Shown: positions 8,436-17,013, counted from the first letter of the stretch. The stretch: DNA of 64,000 nt from Phytohabitans aurantiacus (GCF_027923225.1 NZ_BSDI01000040.1:82231-146230), one strand, 5' to 3'. Notes: generated by a model from the letters alone, not told the origin. Numbers and translations are program-made.

Positions 8436-8687
8436 GTGCCCAATGTGTCGGCTGCTCGGCTACGCGACCTGGCGGCAGAGGTGTTTGAGGTCGGACCTGA
8501 GGAGGTCACCGAGGGCGCGTCGTTCTACGAGGATCTCGGGGTCGACTCGCTCCAGAAGGTTGAGCTGGTGGTGCGCATCGAACGACAGCTGGGCGTGAAG
8601 CTTACCGACGAGGAGGCGGCCGGCCTTCGCGACATCGGTGACACGCTCGCGGTACTGCGTGGCAAGGGTCTCTACATTGGACCGTAG
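8436..8687 (+). CDS. acyl carrier protein
   Basis: This 83-residue ACP has the phosphopantetheine attachment site in GVDSLQKVEL, the serine being residue 38. The length and the acidic helices I-III fit a free-standing ACP. GTG at 8436 is chosen because GGTGAGGAGAGG lies just upstream; an earlier in-frame start would add an unrelated basic leader. It is the first gene of a four-gene acyl-assembly operon and overlaps the ketosynthase start by 11 bases. A dedicated phosphopantetheinyl transferase is not present in the window. Confidence 0.9.
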   Translation: MPNVSAARLRDLAAEVFEVGPEEVTEGASFYEDLGVDSLQKVELVVRIERQLGVKLTDEEAAGLRDIGDTLAVLRGKGLYIGP

Positions 8688-9882
8688 GAGAGCGGTCGCG
8701 GTCTCCGGCATCGGCGCCGTTTCGGTCGCCGGCCTGGGTGTGACCGCGCTGTGGGACGCCACTGTCGGTGGGCGGGTGCTGACCGGTCCGGTCACCCGCT
8801 TCGACGTTTCCGGGTACCCGACCCAGCGGGCGGGGGAAGTCCCGGCGCAGACGGTGGCCGCGCTGGACGCGGCGCTGCCGCATCACGAGTCGCTGGTGGC
8901 GCGGTATCTCAGCGCGGCGGCTCTGGAAGCGTTGGGCCAGGCGGGCATCGCGCCCCGGGCCCGGCGGGAGAAGTTGGGTGTCTTCGTCGGCACGGTGATG
9001 GGTACCCGGCCGGTGCTGGACCGCGCGATCGGTCCGGGACGGCTGGGGGTTTCGGACCGCACGTGGGCGGATCCGGATGAACTGCTCGCGACGCTCTGCC
9101 AGGTGGTGGCCGTCAACGGTCCGGTGGTGCTGTTCGCGCCGGGCTGCTCGGCCGGCAACATCGCGATCGCGGCGGGCGCTGCGGCGGTCGCCTCGGGCGA
9201 GGTGGACGTGGCGATCTGCGGTGGCGTGGACGAGTTGTCGCTGGAGGTGTTCGCGTTCTTTACGGCGATGCGGGCGCTGGCGCCGGACACGATCCGGCCG
9301 TTCGACGCCGGCCGGCGGGGCACGATGCCGGGCGAGGGCGCCGGCGTACTGGTGCTGGAGCGCCCCGAACGCGCCCTGGCTCGCGGTGTCGAGCCGCTGG
9401 CCCGGGTACTGGCCACGGCGTCAGCCGCCGACGCGTACAGCGTCACGCAACCGCACCCCGACGGCTCCGGCCTGATCGCGACGATCCACACCTGCCTCAC
9501 CCGCGCCGGCCTGGGCGCCGACGATGTCGACTGGGTGTGCGCGCATGGCACGGGTACGCCCGCGAATGACGGTGTGGAGGCGCGCGCGGTCGCCAAGGCG
9601 CTGGCGGGGAAGCGCCGCCCCGTCCTGTCGTCCATCAAGGGCCAGATCGGGCACGCCGAGGGTGGCGCGGCCGCGCTGGAGGCGATCGTCGCGGTGAAGG
9701 CGTTGGAAGAGAACCGCATCCCGGGCAACGTGACGCTGCTGGAGCCGGACCCCGACTGCGCGGGTGTCGACCTGGTGCCGCCCGGTGGCCGGAAGACCAC
9801 AGTGGACGTCGTGCTCAGCCAGGCGTATGGCTTCGGCGGTGGCGTGTCGACGGTACTGCTGGGAAGGAACGACGATGCCTAG
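8677..9882 (+). CDS. beta-ketoacyl-ACP synthase (KAS II-like ketosynthase)
   Basis: This ketosynthase of about 401 residues would catalyse decarboxylative condensation of an acyl group with malonyl-ACP. From TTG 8677 the catalytic residues are C157 in FAPGCSAGN, H290 in HGTGTPAND and H326 in KGQIGHAEGG, a complete Cys-His-His triad. AAGGG lies eight bases before the TTG; GTG at 8659 is an alternative start. It lies between an ACP and a degenerate ketosynthase, a layout reminiscent of KS-alpha/KS-beta pairs in type II PKS. No ketoreductase or dehydratase follows. Confidence 0.88.
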   Translation: MDRRRAVAVSGIGAVSVAGLGVTALWDATVGGRVLTGPVTRFDVSGYPTQRAGEVPAQTVAALDAALPHHESLVARYLSAAALEALGQAGIAPRARREKLGVFVGTVMGTRPVLDRAIGPGRLGVSDRTWADPDELLATLCQVVAVNGPVVLFAPGCSAGNIAIAAGAAAVASGEVDVAICGGVDELSLEVFAFFTAMRALAPDTIRPFDAGRRGTMPGEGAGVLVLERPERALARGVEPLARVLATASAADAYSVTQPHPDGSGLIATIHTCLTRAGLGADDVDWVCAHGTGTPANDGVEARAVAKALAGKRRPVLSSIKGQIGHAEGGAAALEAIVAVKALEENRIPGNVTLLEPDPDCAGVDLVPPGGRKTTVDVVLSQAYGFGGGVSTVLLGRNDDA

Positions 9883-10759
9883 GGCCGCGGTCGCGCAGGT
9901 GGGCCTTCGGCTGTCCGGCGTGGGCGGCACCGACGAGCTGGCCGGGTGGCTGGTGGCCCGCGAGGCACCGGTCGGCGGCGATCTGGTCGACCCGCGGATG
10001 CCGGAGCGGATCGGCACGCGCGGGCTGCGGAACATGGCGCACGAGTCACGGCTCGCGCTCGCCGCGGCGGCCGACGCCGACCCGGGTGGTCCGCGCGACG
10101 CCGCCGCCGTGGCGTGGGCCAGTTCGACGGCGGGCCTGACCGAGTACGCGACAATCTGCACCGAGGCGTCCACACTGGACCCAGGACTCGCGAGTCCCGC
10201 GCTCGGTCCCGCCTCGGCGTTCAACATCCCGGCGGCCATGATCTCGATCCGGCTGGGCCTCGTGGGACCGAACCTCACCCTGACGGGCGGTGCCACGGCG
10301 GGCCTGTCGGCGATCGCCGAGGCGATCAGGCTCATCGCGACCGGCGACGCGACCGGCGTACTGGCCGGCGGCTCAGCGGCGGTGAGCCCGTGGCGCGCTC
10401 CGAACGGCTTCATCGCCGCGGAGGGAGCCGCGTGCCTCGCCCTCGCACCCGCGAACCACAAGGGAGTACACCTGCGCACGCGCCATCGCGGTGCGCTGGA
10501 CGAAGCGGCACTCGGCGCCACCGCCGGCCTCGTCGTCGCGACACCCGATACCGGTATCGCCGAGGCGCTGGCGAAGCGCCTGCCGTACCCGGTATGGCAT
10601 GTCGAGCGGACGCTCGGCGACTTCGGTGCGGCCGGTGGCCTCATCGCGGCGGTCTGCGCGGTCGCGCTCTGCGGTGAAACCACCCGTCCCGTCACCATCC
10701 TGGCGCTCGCCATCGAGCCGCGCGGAAACGCCGTGGTACTGGAGGTCTCGTCATCGTGA
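9875..10759 (+). CDS. degenerate ketosynthase, chain-length-factor-like
   Basis: This 294-residue protein is related to ketosynthases but lacks the catalytic set. The active-site segment reads TGGATAGLSAIAEA where the neighbour has APGCSAGNIAIAAG, so the nucleophile cysteine is alanine (A140). No HGTGT motif is present, and LGDFGAAGG replaces IGHAEGG. It is also shorter than a normal KS (about 400). It probably pairs with the upstream ketosynthase as a non-catalytic partner like the chain-length factor of type II PKS. ATG 9875 overlaps the KS stop. Confidence 0.75.
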   Translation: MPRAAVAQVGLRLSGVGGTDELAGWLVAREAPVGGDLVDPRMPERIGTRGLRNMAHESRLALAAAADADPGGPRDAAAVAWASSTAGLTEYATICTEASTLDPGLASPALGPASAFNIPAAMISIRLGLVGPNLTLTGGATAGLSAIAEAIRLIATGDATGVLAGGSAAVSPWRAPNGFIAAEGAACLALAPANHKGVHLRTRHRGALDEAALGATAGLVVATPDTGIAEALAKRLPYPVWHVERTLGDFGAAGGLIAAVCAVALCGETTRPVTILALAIEPRGNAVVLEVSSS

Positions 10760-12918
10760 ACGTCAACATCGTCGAGCGGCTGCTGGGCGCTCCGGGGAAG
10801 TCGGTGGCCTATGTGGACGGCGCCGGCCAGATGACATACGCGGACCTGGGCCGGGCGGTCCGGGCGTACGCGAGCCGCTTGGCGGACACCGGATTCCGGC
10901 CCGGTTCGCGGGCACTGGTCGTGTCGGACGACTCGGTACCGGCCGTCGTGGCGATCCTCGCGGTGTGGTGGAACGGCGGCATCCCGGTACCGGTGAGCCC
11001 GATGCTGACCGTGCAGGAGATCGAGTTCGTCGCCAAGGACTGCTACGCCGCGTTTCTGCACCTGGACGAGAGTGCGGCCGCCAAGGTGCCGATGACCGGC
11101 CCGTTCGATGTACCGCGGGGCGGCGCCGACTGGGCTCTACCAAGTGACACGGGTAACCCCGGTGCCGCAGGTAACGCGCCGCCGCTGGTCGCACAGGAGA
11201 GCGGCGACGTGGTGCTGATCCAGTACACGTCGGGCAGCACCGGGACGCCCAAGGGAGTACTGCACACCCGGGCCGGCATCGACAGCGTGCTCGGCGGGTT
11301 CGGCAAGCTGCTCGGCCTCGGCCCGACCGACGTCGTGCTGTCCACGGCGAAGCTCTCGTTCGGGTACGGGTTCGGCAACTCGTTGCTGTTTCCGCTGGCC
11401 GCCGGGGCACGGGCCGTGCTGATGTCAGGACCACCGGATGTATACAAGGTGGCGGCGGCGGTCGCCGCGCACCAGCCGACGGTCCTCTGCTCGGTGCCGC
11501 GCATGTACGCCGCCCTCCTCGACGAGCGGAAGCCGCTCGGAAGCCTCCGGCTCGCGGTCTCGGCCGGCGAGCACCTGCCATCCCCGATCTGCGAGTGGTT
11601 CGTCAAGCGGTACGGCGTCCCGATCATCAACGGCCTCGGCGCGACCGAGGTGCTGCACATCGTCGTGGCGACCCGCGGCACCCAGCCCGGCTGGACGGGC
11701 ACGGCGGTGCCCGGCATCCGGATCTCGGTCCGCGACGACGAGGGCAATCCGGTGACGAACGGTTCGCCCGGCAGGCTGCACATCGCGGGCGCGTCGGTCG
11801 CGGCCGGATACCTGGACCGTCCCGAGGCGACCACGCGGACGTTCGCTGACGGTGGCGCGTACACGGGCGATATCGTGCGGCGCGGACCCGGCGGCGTGGT
11901 TGAGTTCGTCTGCCGGCGCGATGATCTCATCAATGTGGGCGGCTACAAGGTGTCGCCGTTCGAGATCGAGGCCGCGATGCTCGGCGTCCCGAGCGTGGCG
12001 CAGTGCGCGGTCGTCGGCTCCCGCGATGACCGCGGCTTGGAACAGGCCGTGGCGTACCTGGTGCCGACCCCGGGCGCGGAGCTGGACGCGGTGCACGCGG
12101 CGGCGCGCCGCGCGTTCCGGGCACTCCCGGCCTTCAAACGGCCCGCCGTGGTCGAGGTGGTCGACCGGCTGCCGGTGACGTCGACCGGCAAGCTCGCCCG
12201 GTTCAAGCTGAGGGCCGCGGGAGTGCGCGAGGTCGCGTCGGTGACGATGCGGGTACTGCGCAACGACCCCGGCCGCACGCTTGTCTGCATCCCTTACGCG
12301 GGCGGCTCGTCAGGCTCGTTCACCCGGCTGGCCCGGCACCTGCCCGGCTGGCGGGTGGTGGCCGGCGAGGCGTCGTACCGCAACGGCGTCACGCTCGGCG
12401 AGGCGGCCGAGGCGTGGTGGAAGGCCATCACGCCGTACGTCTCTGACGGCTCGGTGCTGCTCGGGCACAGCGTGGGCGCGGTACTGGCCGCCGAGGTGGC
12501 CGGGCTCGCGGGCGGGCGGCTGGACGACGCGCACGTCGTGCTCTCCGCGCTGCCTGTGTGGGCGGGCCGGATTCCACGCGAGTTCCTGGCGCTGGACGAC
12601 GAGACGCTGGTCGTCGAGCTGCTGAGGGCCGGGTTGCTGCCGCGCACCTCGCTCACGCCCGACGAGGTACGGCGGCTGGTGCTGCCGCGGTTCCGGCGCG
12701 ACCTCGCGCTGGTGGCGCAGGGGTGGGAGGGTTCGCTCGGCACGGCGGTGCACGTGCTGGCCGGTACCCATGACCCGCTCTGCACGCTCGACGCGATCAC
12801 CGCGAACCTGCCGGCGGACCTCGTGTCGACCGCGCACGCGGTCGACGGCGATCACTACTTCGTCGCGACCAACGCGGCGCGAACCGCGGAGGTGCTCCGG
12901 ACGATCTTTCGCCATTGA
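10756..12918 (+). CDS. benzoate-CoA-ligase-like adenylation enzyme fused to thioesterase
   Basis: The protein has 720 residues and two domains. Residues 1-490 form an acyl/aryl-CoA-ligase-type adenylation domain: P-loop TSGSTGTPKG at 158-167, GATE at 295-298 and the C-terminal catalytic lysine K479 in STGKLARFKL. AKLSFGYGFGN and GATEVLH resemble benzoate-CoA ligases. Residues 500-720 form an alpha/beta-hydrolase like type II thioesterases (CIPYAGGSSGSF; GHSVG with S572; D673; H700 in GDHYF). The start is GTG in a GTGA overlap. It could load an aryl acid onto the ACP and release the product; the substrate is unknown. Confidence 0.85.
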   Translation: MNVNIVERLLGAPGKSVAYVDGAGQMTYADLGRAVRAYASRLADTGFRPGSRALVVSDDSVPAVVAILAVWWNGGIPVPVSPMLTVQEIEFVAKDCYAAFLHLDESAAAKVPMTGPFDVPRGGADWALPSDTGNPGAAGNAPPLVAQESGDVVLIQYTSGSTGTPKGVLHTRAGIDSVLGGFGKLLGLGPTDVVLSTAKLSFGYGFGNSLLFPLAAGARAVLMSGPPDVYKVAAAVAAHQPTVLCSVPRMYAALLDERKPLGSLRLAVSAGEHLPSPICEWFVKRYGVPIINGLGATEVLHIVVATRGTQPGWTGTAVPGIRISVRDDEGNPVTNGSPGRLHIAGASVAAGYLDRPEATTRTFADGGAYTGDIVRRGPGGVVEFVCRRDDLINVGGYKVSPFEIEAAMLGVPSVAQCAVVGSRDDRGLEQAVAYLVPTPGAELDAVHAAARRAFRALPAFKRPAVVEVVDRLPVTSTGKLARFKLRAAGVREVASVTMRVLRNDPGRTLVCIPYAGGSSGSFTRLARHLPGWRVVAGEASYRNGVTLGEAAEAWWKAITPYVSDGSVLLGHSVGAVLAAEVAGLAGGRLDDAHVVLSALPVWAGRIPREFLALDDETLVVELLRAGLLPRTSLTPDEVRRLVLPRFRRDLALVAQGWEGSLGTAVHVLAGTHDPLCTLDAITANLPADLVSTAHAVDGDHYFVATNAARTAEVLRTIFRH

Positions 12919-13002
12919 GGACAGAGTCGGGTAACCGGTTGGCTCCCGTCCGTAACGCGGCTATCTTGCGTGGAGAGCGCCGCGGCGAGAGGGGTCACCA
13001 CC

Positions 13003-13788
13003 GTGCCGGGCGAAGCGCTGGGTCTGGGGGTCACGTTCGCGTTGGCGTTCGCGTCGGCGGCGTTCTTCCTCTTCCTGCGCTGTGAGGGCAAGGGCCGGCC
13101 GTTCGGTCCGAGTAGCAGGTGGTGGGCGCTCGCGGTGGTCGGGATCACGAGCGCCCTGTCCACGGCGGTCGCGTTCGCCGGCGTCACGCTGCTGAGCCAC
13201 CTGCCGCACGCCTTCCTCGGTGTCGGCGTCGCGGCGCCGAGTTGGCTGTGGCTCGGGCAGATCCGTAACAACGGTGAGGCCCGGCGCAACCTGGCCCGCG
13301 ACGCGTCGACGTTATGGCTGGCGCGGCTGCTGGCCCGGATGCACGAGGGGATGGCCGACGACCGAGACACCTGGTGCGAGCGGCGCGTCGATCCCATGTG
13401 GAGCACCGACGAGCTGCACATGGCGGCGCGCGTCTACCAGGAGTACCTGCGGGAGCGGCTGTCGCTGGAAGAGAAGCGGCGAGCGAGGATCCATGCCGTG
13501 CTCAGCGGGATCGAGACGCGGCTGGGCATCGTGCAGATCATCGAAAACGGAGTGGCGCGGCAGAAGGTCGAGGTCGCGTTGGACGAGGCGCGCGTGACCC
13601 GAGAGCCGCGCTACCGGCGGTACCTGGACGATCTGGGGCGGCTGGCGAACATCCTGCGGCACGACGCGGAGCGCGATCTGGTGCGACTGATAAGCGTCGG
13701 CTACGCCGCGGGGTACCGGAAAATGCCCTGCTACCGGCCGGCGCCAATGGTCAACCGGCGAGTCTCGGCTCCCGCGAGCGGAGGGTGA
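13003..13788 (+). CDS. hypothetical membrane protein
   Basis: I do not recognise the family. The protein has about 261 residues. Two N-terminal hydrophobic segments (residues about 6-22 and 38-62, with an intervening basic loop CEGKGRPFG) are followed by a soluble, arginine- and glutamate-rich C-terminal part likely to be helical and cytoplasmic. GTG 13003 is preferred because AGAGGGG lies upstream; GTG 12970 is an alternative. The 3' end overlaps the convergent XRE gene by 38 bases. Confidence 0.65.
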   Translation: MPGEALGLGVTFALAFASAAFFLFLRCEGKGRPFGPSSRWWALAVVGITSALSTAVAFAGVTLLSHLPHAFLGVGVAAPSWLWLGQIRNNGEARRNLARDASTLWLARLLARMHEGMADDRDTWCERRVDPMWSTDELHMAARVYQEYLRERLSLEEKRRARIHAVLSGIETRLGIVQIIENGVARQKVEVALDEARVTREPRYRRYLDDLGRLANILRHDAERDLVRLISVGYAAGYRKMPCYRPAPMVNRRVSAPASGG

Positions 13789-13993
13789 GGTCGATCTCGG
13801 CGCCGAGAGCGTCGATCACCGATCCGAGGGTGCGAAGGGTGAGGTTTTCATCGCCGGAGAGGATCTGGCTGACCCGCCCGGGCGAGACGCCCATCGTCGA
13901 GGCCAGCTCGGCACGGGTGATCTTGTGCTCTCGCATATACCACGTCACCTCGTCGACGATGACACGCAAGAGATCGAAAGACTCGCGAGCCAT
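13751..13993 (-). CDS. XRE-family helix-turn-helix regulator
   Basis: This 80-residue protein is a bare Cro/C1-type DNA-binding domain. ITRAELASTMGVSPGRVSQI (about residues 25-44) is the helix-turn-helix, followed by the usual LSGDENLTLRTLGSVIDALG. It resembles antitoxin-like XRE proteins, and no matching toxin is adjacent on its strand. The promoter upstream contains a repeated CCTAAACC, probably its own operator. Its 3' end lies antisense to the 3' end of the preceding membrane-protein gene, so the two may affect each other's expression. Confidence 0.82.
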   Translation of the reverse strand: MARESFDLLRVIVDEVTWYMREHKITRAELASTMGVSPGRVSQILSGDENLTLRTLGSVIDALGAEIDLTLRSREPRLAG

Positions 13994-14028
13994 GAGTCAC
14001 GCCCCCTGTGCCGAGCTACCAGACCTCA

Positions 14029-14066
14029 ACGTTAGCTCTACCTAAACCTTTAGTCAAGCCTAAACC
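14029..14066 (-). promoter_or_regulatory. promoter and probable autoregulatory operator of XRE gene
   Basis: On the minus strand, TTGACT (14057-14052) is followed after exactly 17 bases by TAACGT (14034-14029), a good -35/-10 pair upstream of the XRE start. CCTAAACC occurs twice on the plus strand (14041-14048 and 14059-14066), 18 bp apart and flanking or overlapping the -35. This is well placed for repression by the XRE protein, which is an inference. Confidence 0.6.
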
Positions 14067-14069
14067 ACG

Positions 14070-14279
14070 TCAGGCGCTGACCAACTCGTATCCGGCTTCG
14101 TCGACAGCCTCGCGGACGGCCTGCTCATCGAGGGCCGCGGCGCTCTGGACGGTGACCGTGCCGGAGGTCAGGTCGACCTGGACGTCATCGACGCCGGGCA
14201 GCGCGCCGACCTCGCTGCTGACCGAGTTGACGCAGTGTCCGCAGGTCATGCCCTTCACGCGGAACGTCTGGGTGATCAC
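14070..14279 (-). CDS. copZ: copper chaperone, CopZ-like heavy-metal-associated domain
   Basis: This 69-residue HMA-domain protein has the copper-binding motif MTCGHC at residues 11-16 (C13, C16). GTG 14279 is chosen because a strong GAGGGAGGGAGC ribosome site lies directly upstream; a longer in-frame ATG would run through the operator region. It is divergent from csoR, which fits copper-controlled expression. The usual partner P-type ATPase CopA is not in this window. Confidence 0.9.
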   Translation of the reverse strand: MITQTFRVKGMTCGHCVNSVSSEVGALPGVDDVQVDLTSGTVTVQSAAALDEQAVREAVDEAGYELVSA

Positions 14280-14303
14280 TGGTAGCTCCCTCCCTCGCCA
14301 AGT

Positions 14304-14346
14304 TACCCCACCGGGGTATCTGAAACCTAGCATACCCCCGGGGGGT
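14304..14346. promoter_or_regulatory. CsoR-type operator pair between copZ and csoR
   Basis: Two GC-tract palindromes lie in the 85-bp divergent spacer: TACCCCACCGGGGTA (14304-14318) and TACCCCCGGGGGGT (14333-14346). CsoR operators are known to be such C/G-tract inverted repeats. The second lies just upstream of a minus-strand TATGCT that could be the copZ -10. Both genes are therefore probably copper-derepressed. Confidence 0.72.
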
Positions 14347-14364
14347 TTGACTATCCTTGGAGTC

Positions 14365-14655
14365 ATGACGACACCAGTTCGTGGCTACACCGCCAGCAAA
14401 GACCAGTTGCTCGCGCGCCTGCGCAGGGTCGAAGGGCAGGTTCGCGGCATCGAGCGGATGGTCGACGACGACCGGTACTGCATCGACGTGCTCACCCAGA
14501 TCTCCGCCATCCAGGCGGCGCTCGACAAGGTCGCGCTCGGCCTTCTCGACGGTCACGCCCGCCACTGCATGCACGAGGGTGCCAGCGACGGGCGTGGCGA
14601 GGAGATGGCGACGGAGATGATGGCGGCCGTCGGTCGCCTCATGAAACGCGGCTGA
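14365..14655 (+). CDS. csoR: copper-sensing transcriptional repressor CsoR
   Basis: This 96-residue DUF156/CsoR-family protein has an all-helical DNA-binding core beginning at KDQLLARLRRVEGQVRGIERM. The Cu(I) ligands are present with canonical spacing: C39 (RYCIDV), H64 and C68 (HARHCMH), which reproduces the C-x24-H-x3-C pattern of Mycobacterium tuberculosis CsoR. This separates it from RcnR/FrmR relatives. ATG 14365 follows TTGGAG. Copper binding should release it from the adjacent GC-tract operators. Confidence 0.93.
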   Translation: MTTPVRGYTASKDQLLARLRRVEGQVRGIERMVDDDRYCIDVLTQISAIQAALDKVALGLLDGHARHCMHEGASDGRGEEMATEMMAAVGRLMKRG

Positions 14656-14662
14656 AGTGGTG

Positions 14663-14676
14663 CGGGAGCGCTTCCA
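14663..14676. promoter_or_regulatory. CebR-like LacI-family operator upstream of CBM2 protein
   Basis: CGGGAGCGCTTCCA matches 12 of 14 positions of the TGGGAGCGCTCCCA box bound by CebR, the cellobiose-responsive LacI regulator of streptomycetes. It lies about 95 bp before the next start codon, just ahead of TTGACA at 14686. Partial AGCGCT matches also occur inside genes here, so the motif alone is modest evidence; its intergenic position before a cellulose-binding secreted protein is what makes it credible. Confidence 0.5.
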
Positions 14677-14769
14677 TCGATAGGCTTGACATCCAAAGAC
14701 CGGACATTCACCATGTTCGGTGCATCCTCTCCGGGCGAGGATCGACCCGTCGTCTACCAGAGGATTGCC

Positions 14770-16974
14770 ATGTCAAATCGGCCATCGTGGCGCCGATATC
14801 TGCTGATCGCGACCGCGTTGCTCGCGCTCGGCGTCTCCTTCGGCCTGCCGCGCCTGATGCCCGAAGCGTCCGCCGCCGCCAAGACCGTCTTCATCCCGGC
14901 CCGCTGGCAGAGCACCGGCGAGGTGCCGTGGGCGACGGATCGGACCAGGGAGTCGGCGAACTTCATCCTGCTGTGGGGTGAGAAGTCGGGCACCAACCCC
15001 CTGACCGCGCCGTCGGAGTTCCGCTTCGACCCAGCCAACATCCTGAGCCAGTTGGAGAGCCTGTACTCCTTCTACGTGAACACGATGCAGTTCACGCCGG
15101 AGACCGGGCTCCTGGCCGAGCACAAGATCATCGTGATCGTCACGCGCACCTGGAACCGGACCGCGCTGGACGCCTGGGCGACCGGCGGCTCGACGGACGG
15201 GCGGGTCGGCGTCATCAACATCGCGCCCGGCGCGGCGCAGCCCGGATCGTGGGGTCTCGCGCACGAGCTCGCGCACGTGTTCCAGAACTACACGTTCCTG
15301 GGTCGCTCCGGCATGGGCTTCACGCACCCGTCGGCCGGCACCTTCTGGGAGGCCAGCGCCGAGTTCATGGCCATGCAGGTGTACCCGCGCGCGGCAGCCG
15401 GTGACCTCACCCGGTGGCTGCGGACGGAAAACCTGTACTACAGCTCGAGCCGCCATCACTACGGCGCGTGGATGCTGGCGCAGTACATCAAGGACCGTGA
15501 CGGGCTCGCCATGTTCAACCGGATGTGGAACGAGGCCCGCAACACCGAGCACCCGCTCGAGACGTACCGGCGGATCGCGAACATCTCGCACACCGAGCTG
15601 AACCGCCGCCTCGGCGAGTACGCCCAGCACAACGTCACCTGGGACTACACGAACCGCGCCGACTTCATCGGGTTCATCAACAACGTGTACGGGGCGGGCT
15701 TCCTCAACGCGTACAAGGGTGTGCCGGTCGAGGCGGTCAACGCCAGCGCCCGCCACTACCGGATCTCGGACGCGATGGCACCGTCGGACTACGGATACAA
15801 CAAGATCAAGCTTGTACCGGACAGCAGCGGCGCGCTGATCCGGCTGCACCTCAAGGGACACGCCGAGACCGGCGCCACGGGCTGGACGTTCGGCTTCGTC
15901 GCGGTCCGCAACGGCAGCACCCCGCGGTACGGGCCACTGACCCAGGGCACCAGCGGGCAGATCAGCTTCCAGACGCAGGCCGGTGAGACCGAGGTGTACC
16001 TGGTCGTCACCGGTACGCCGGCGACCGCCGTGCCCAAGTACGGCTTCCTCGACGGCTGGTCGAAGAACCGCCGGTACCCGTACGAGTTCCGCATTTCCGG
16101 CGCGATCCCGGACGGTCACCAGGCTGGGTACCAGAAGCCGGCGGCGACCAACGGCGGGCGCTGGCACTCCAACGGTGGAGGCTGGGTCGCCGGCAACGCC
16201 AGCGTGGCGTCGACCGCGTACGTCGGCCCCCGCGCGGCGGTCTTCAGCGGCACGGTGAGCGGCAACGCCCGGATCGAAGACCTCGCGTGGGTCAACGGCG
16301 GCACGGTCACCGGCAACGCGATCGTCCGGCACAACGCGATCGTCCACGGTGGAGTGACCATCGGCGGCAGCGCCATCATCGGCGGTGACGCCGAACCACC
16401 GGCCGGTCCCACCGGCGGCAACTGCTCGTCCGGGACGTACCTGCTGTTCAACCCGGACCGGGCCTGCGGCAGCGGCTCGACCGAGGTCGACGTCAACCCG
16501 GCACACGGCACGTTCACCACCGAGGAACTCGCCATCACCGGTGACACGAACCCGACCACGCCGCCGCCCGCGACGACGCCGCCGGCCACCACGCCTCCCG
16601 CGACGACCCCGCCGGCGACGACGCCGCCGCCCGCGACAACCCCTCCACCCGCCACGACACCGCCGCCTTCCGGAGCGGGATGCAGCGCGACATACACCAT
16701 TACCAGCCAGTGGCAGGGCGGGTTCCAGGGCGACGTGAGCGTGCGTGCGGGTACGGCACCGATCAACGGCTGGACGGTGAGCTGGACGTACGCGAACGGC
16801 CAGACCATCACCCAGGCGTGGAACGCGACCGTGACCAGCAACGGCGCGAGCGTGCTGGCGCAGAACGTCTCCTGGAACGGTGCCCTCGCGGCCGGTGCCG
16901 GCGCGGCGTTCGGCTTCACCGCGTCGTCGGGTGCGACCAACGCCGTACCCGCGCTGACCTGCACCGCCCGCTGA
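14770..16974 (+). CDS. secreted DUF6055-like HExxH protein with CBM2
   Basis: This exported protein has 734 residues. An N-terminal signal segment (basic SNRPSWRRY, hydrophobic core, AxA near residues 33-36) precedes a large domain with HELAH at residues 165-169, a zinc-metalloprotease-type motif. This domain resembles the DUF6055 family. At about residues 480-545 there is a run of left-handed-helix-like repeats (ASVASTAYVGPRAAVFSG and following). A Thr/Pro linker (about 595-632) leads to a family 2 carbohydrate-binding module (C638-C732). It probably acts on or near plant or microbial polysaccharide; proteolytic activity is unproven. Confidence 0.8.
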   Translation: MSNRPSWRRYLLIATALLALGVSFGLPRLMPEASAAAKTVFIPARWQSTGEVPWATDRTRESANFILLWGEKSGTNPLTAPSEFRFDPANILSQLESLYSFYVNTMQFTPETGLLAEHKIIVIVTRTWNRTALDAWATGGSTDGRVGVINIAPGAAQPGSWGLAHELAHVFQNYTFLGRSGMGFTHPSAGTFWEASAEFMAMQVYPRAAAGDLTRWLRTENLYYSSSRHHYGAWMLAQYIKDRDGLAMFNRMWNEARNTEHPLETYRRIANISHTELNRRLGEYAQHNVTWDYTNRADFIGFINNVYGAGFLNAYKGVPVEAVNASARHYRISDAMAPSDYGYNKIKLVPDSSGALIRLHLKGHAETGATGWTFGFVAVRNGSTPRYGPLTQGTSGQISFQTQAGETEVYLVVTGTPATAVPKYGFLDGWSKNRRYPYEFRISGAIPDGHQAGYQKPAATNGGRWHSNGGGWVAGNASVASTAYVGPRAAVFSGTVSGNARIEDLAWVNGGTVTGNAIVRHNAIVHGGVTIGGSAIIGGDAEPPAGPTGGNCSSGTYLLFNPDRACGSGSTEVDVNPAHGTFTTEELAITGDTNPTTPPPATTPPATTPPATTPPATTPPPATTPPPATTPPPSGAGCSATYTITSQWQGGFQGDVSVRAGTAPINGWTVSWTYANGQTITQAWNATVTSNGASVLAQNVSWNGALAAGAGAAFGFTASSGATNAVPALTCTAR

Positions 16975-17013
16975 GGGCTGTACGGGTTAGCGACATACAC
17001 CGATAATGTGGCG

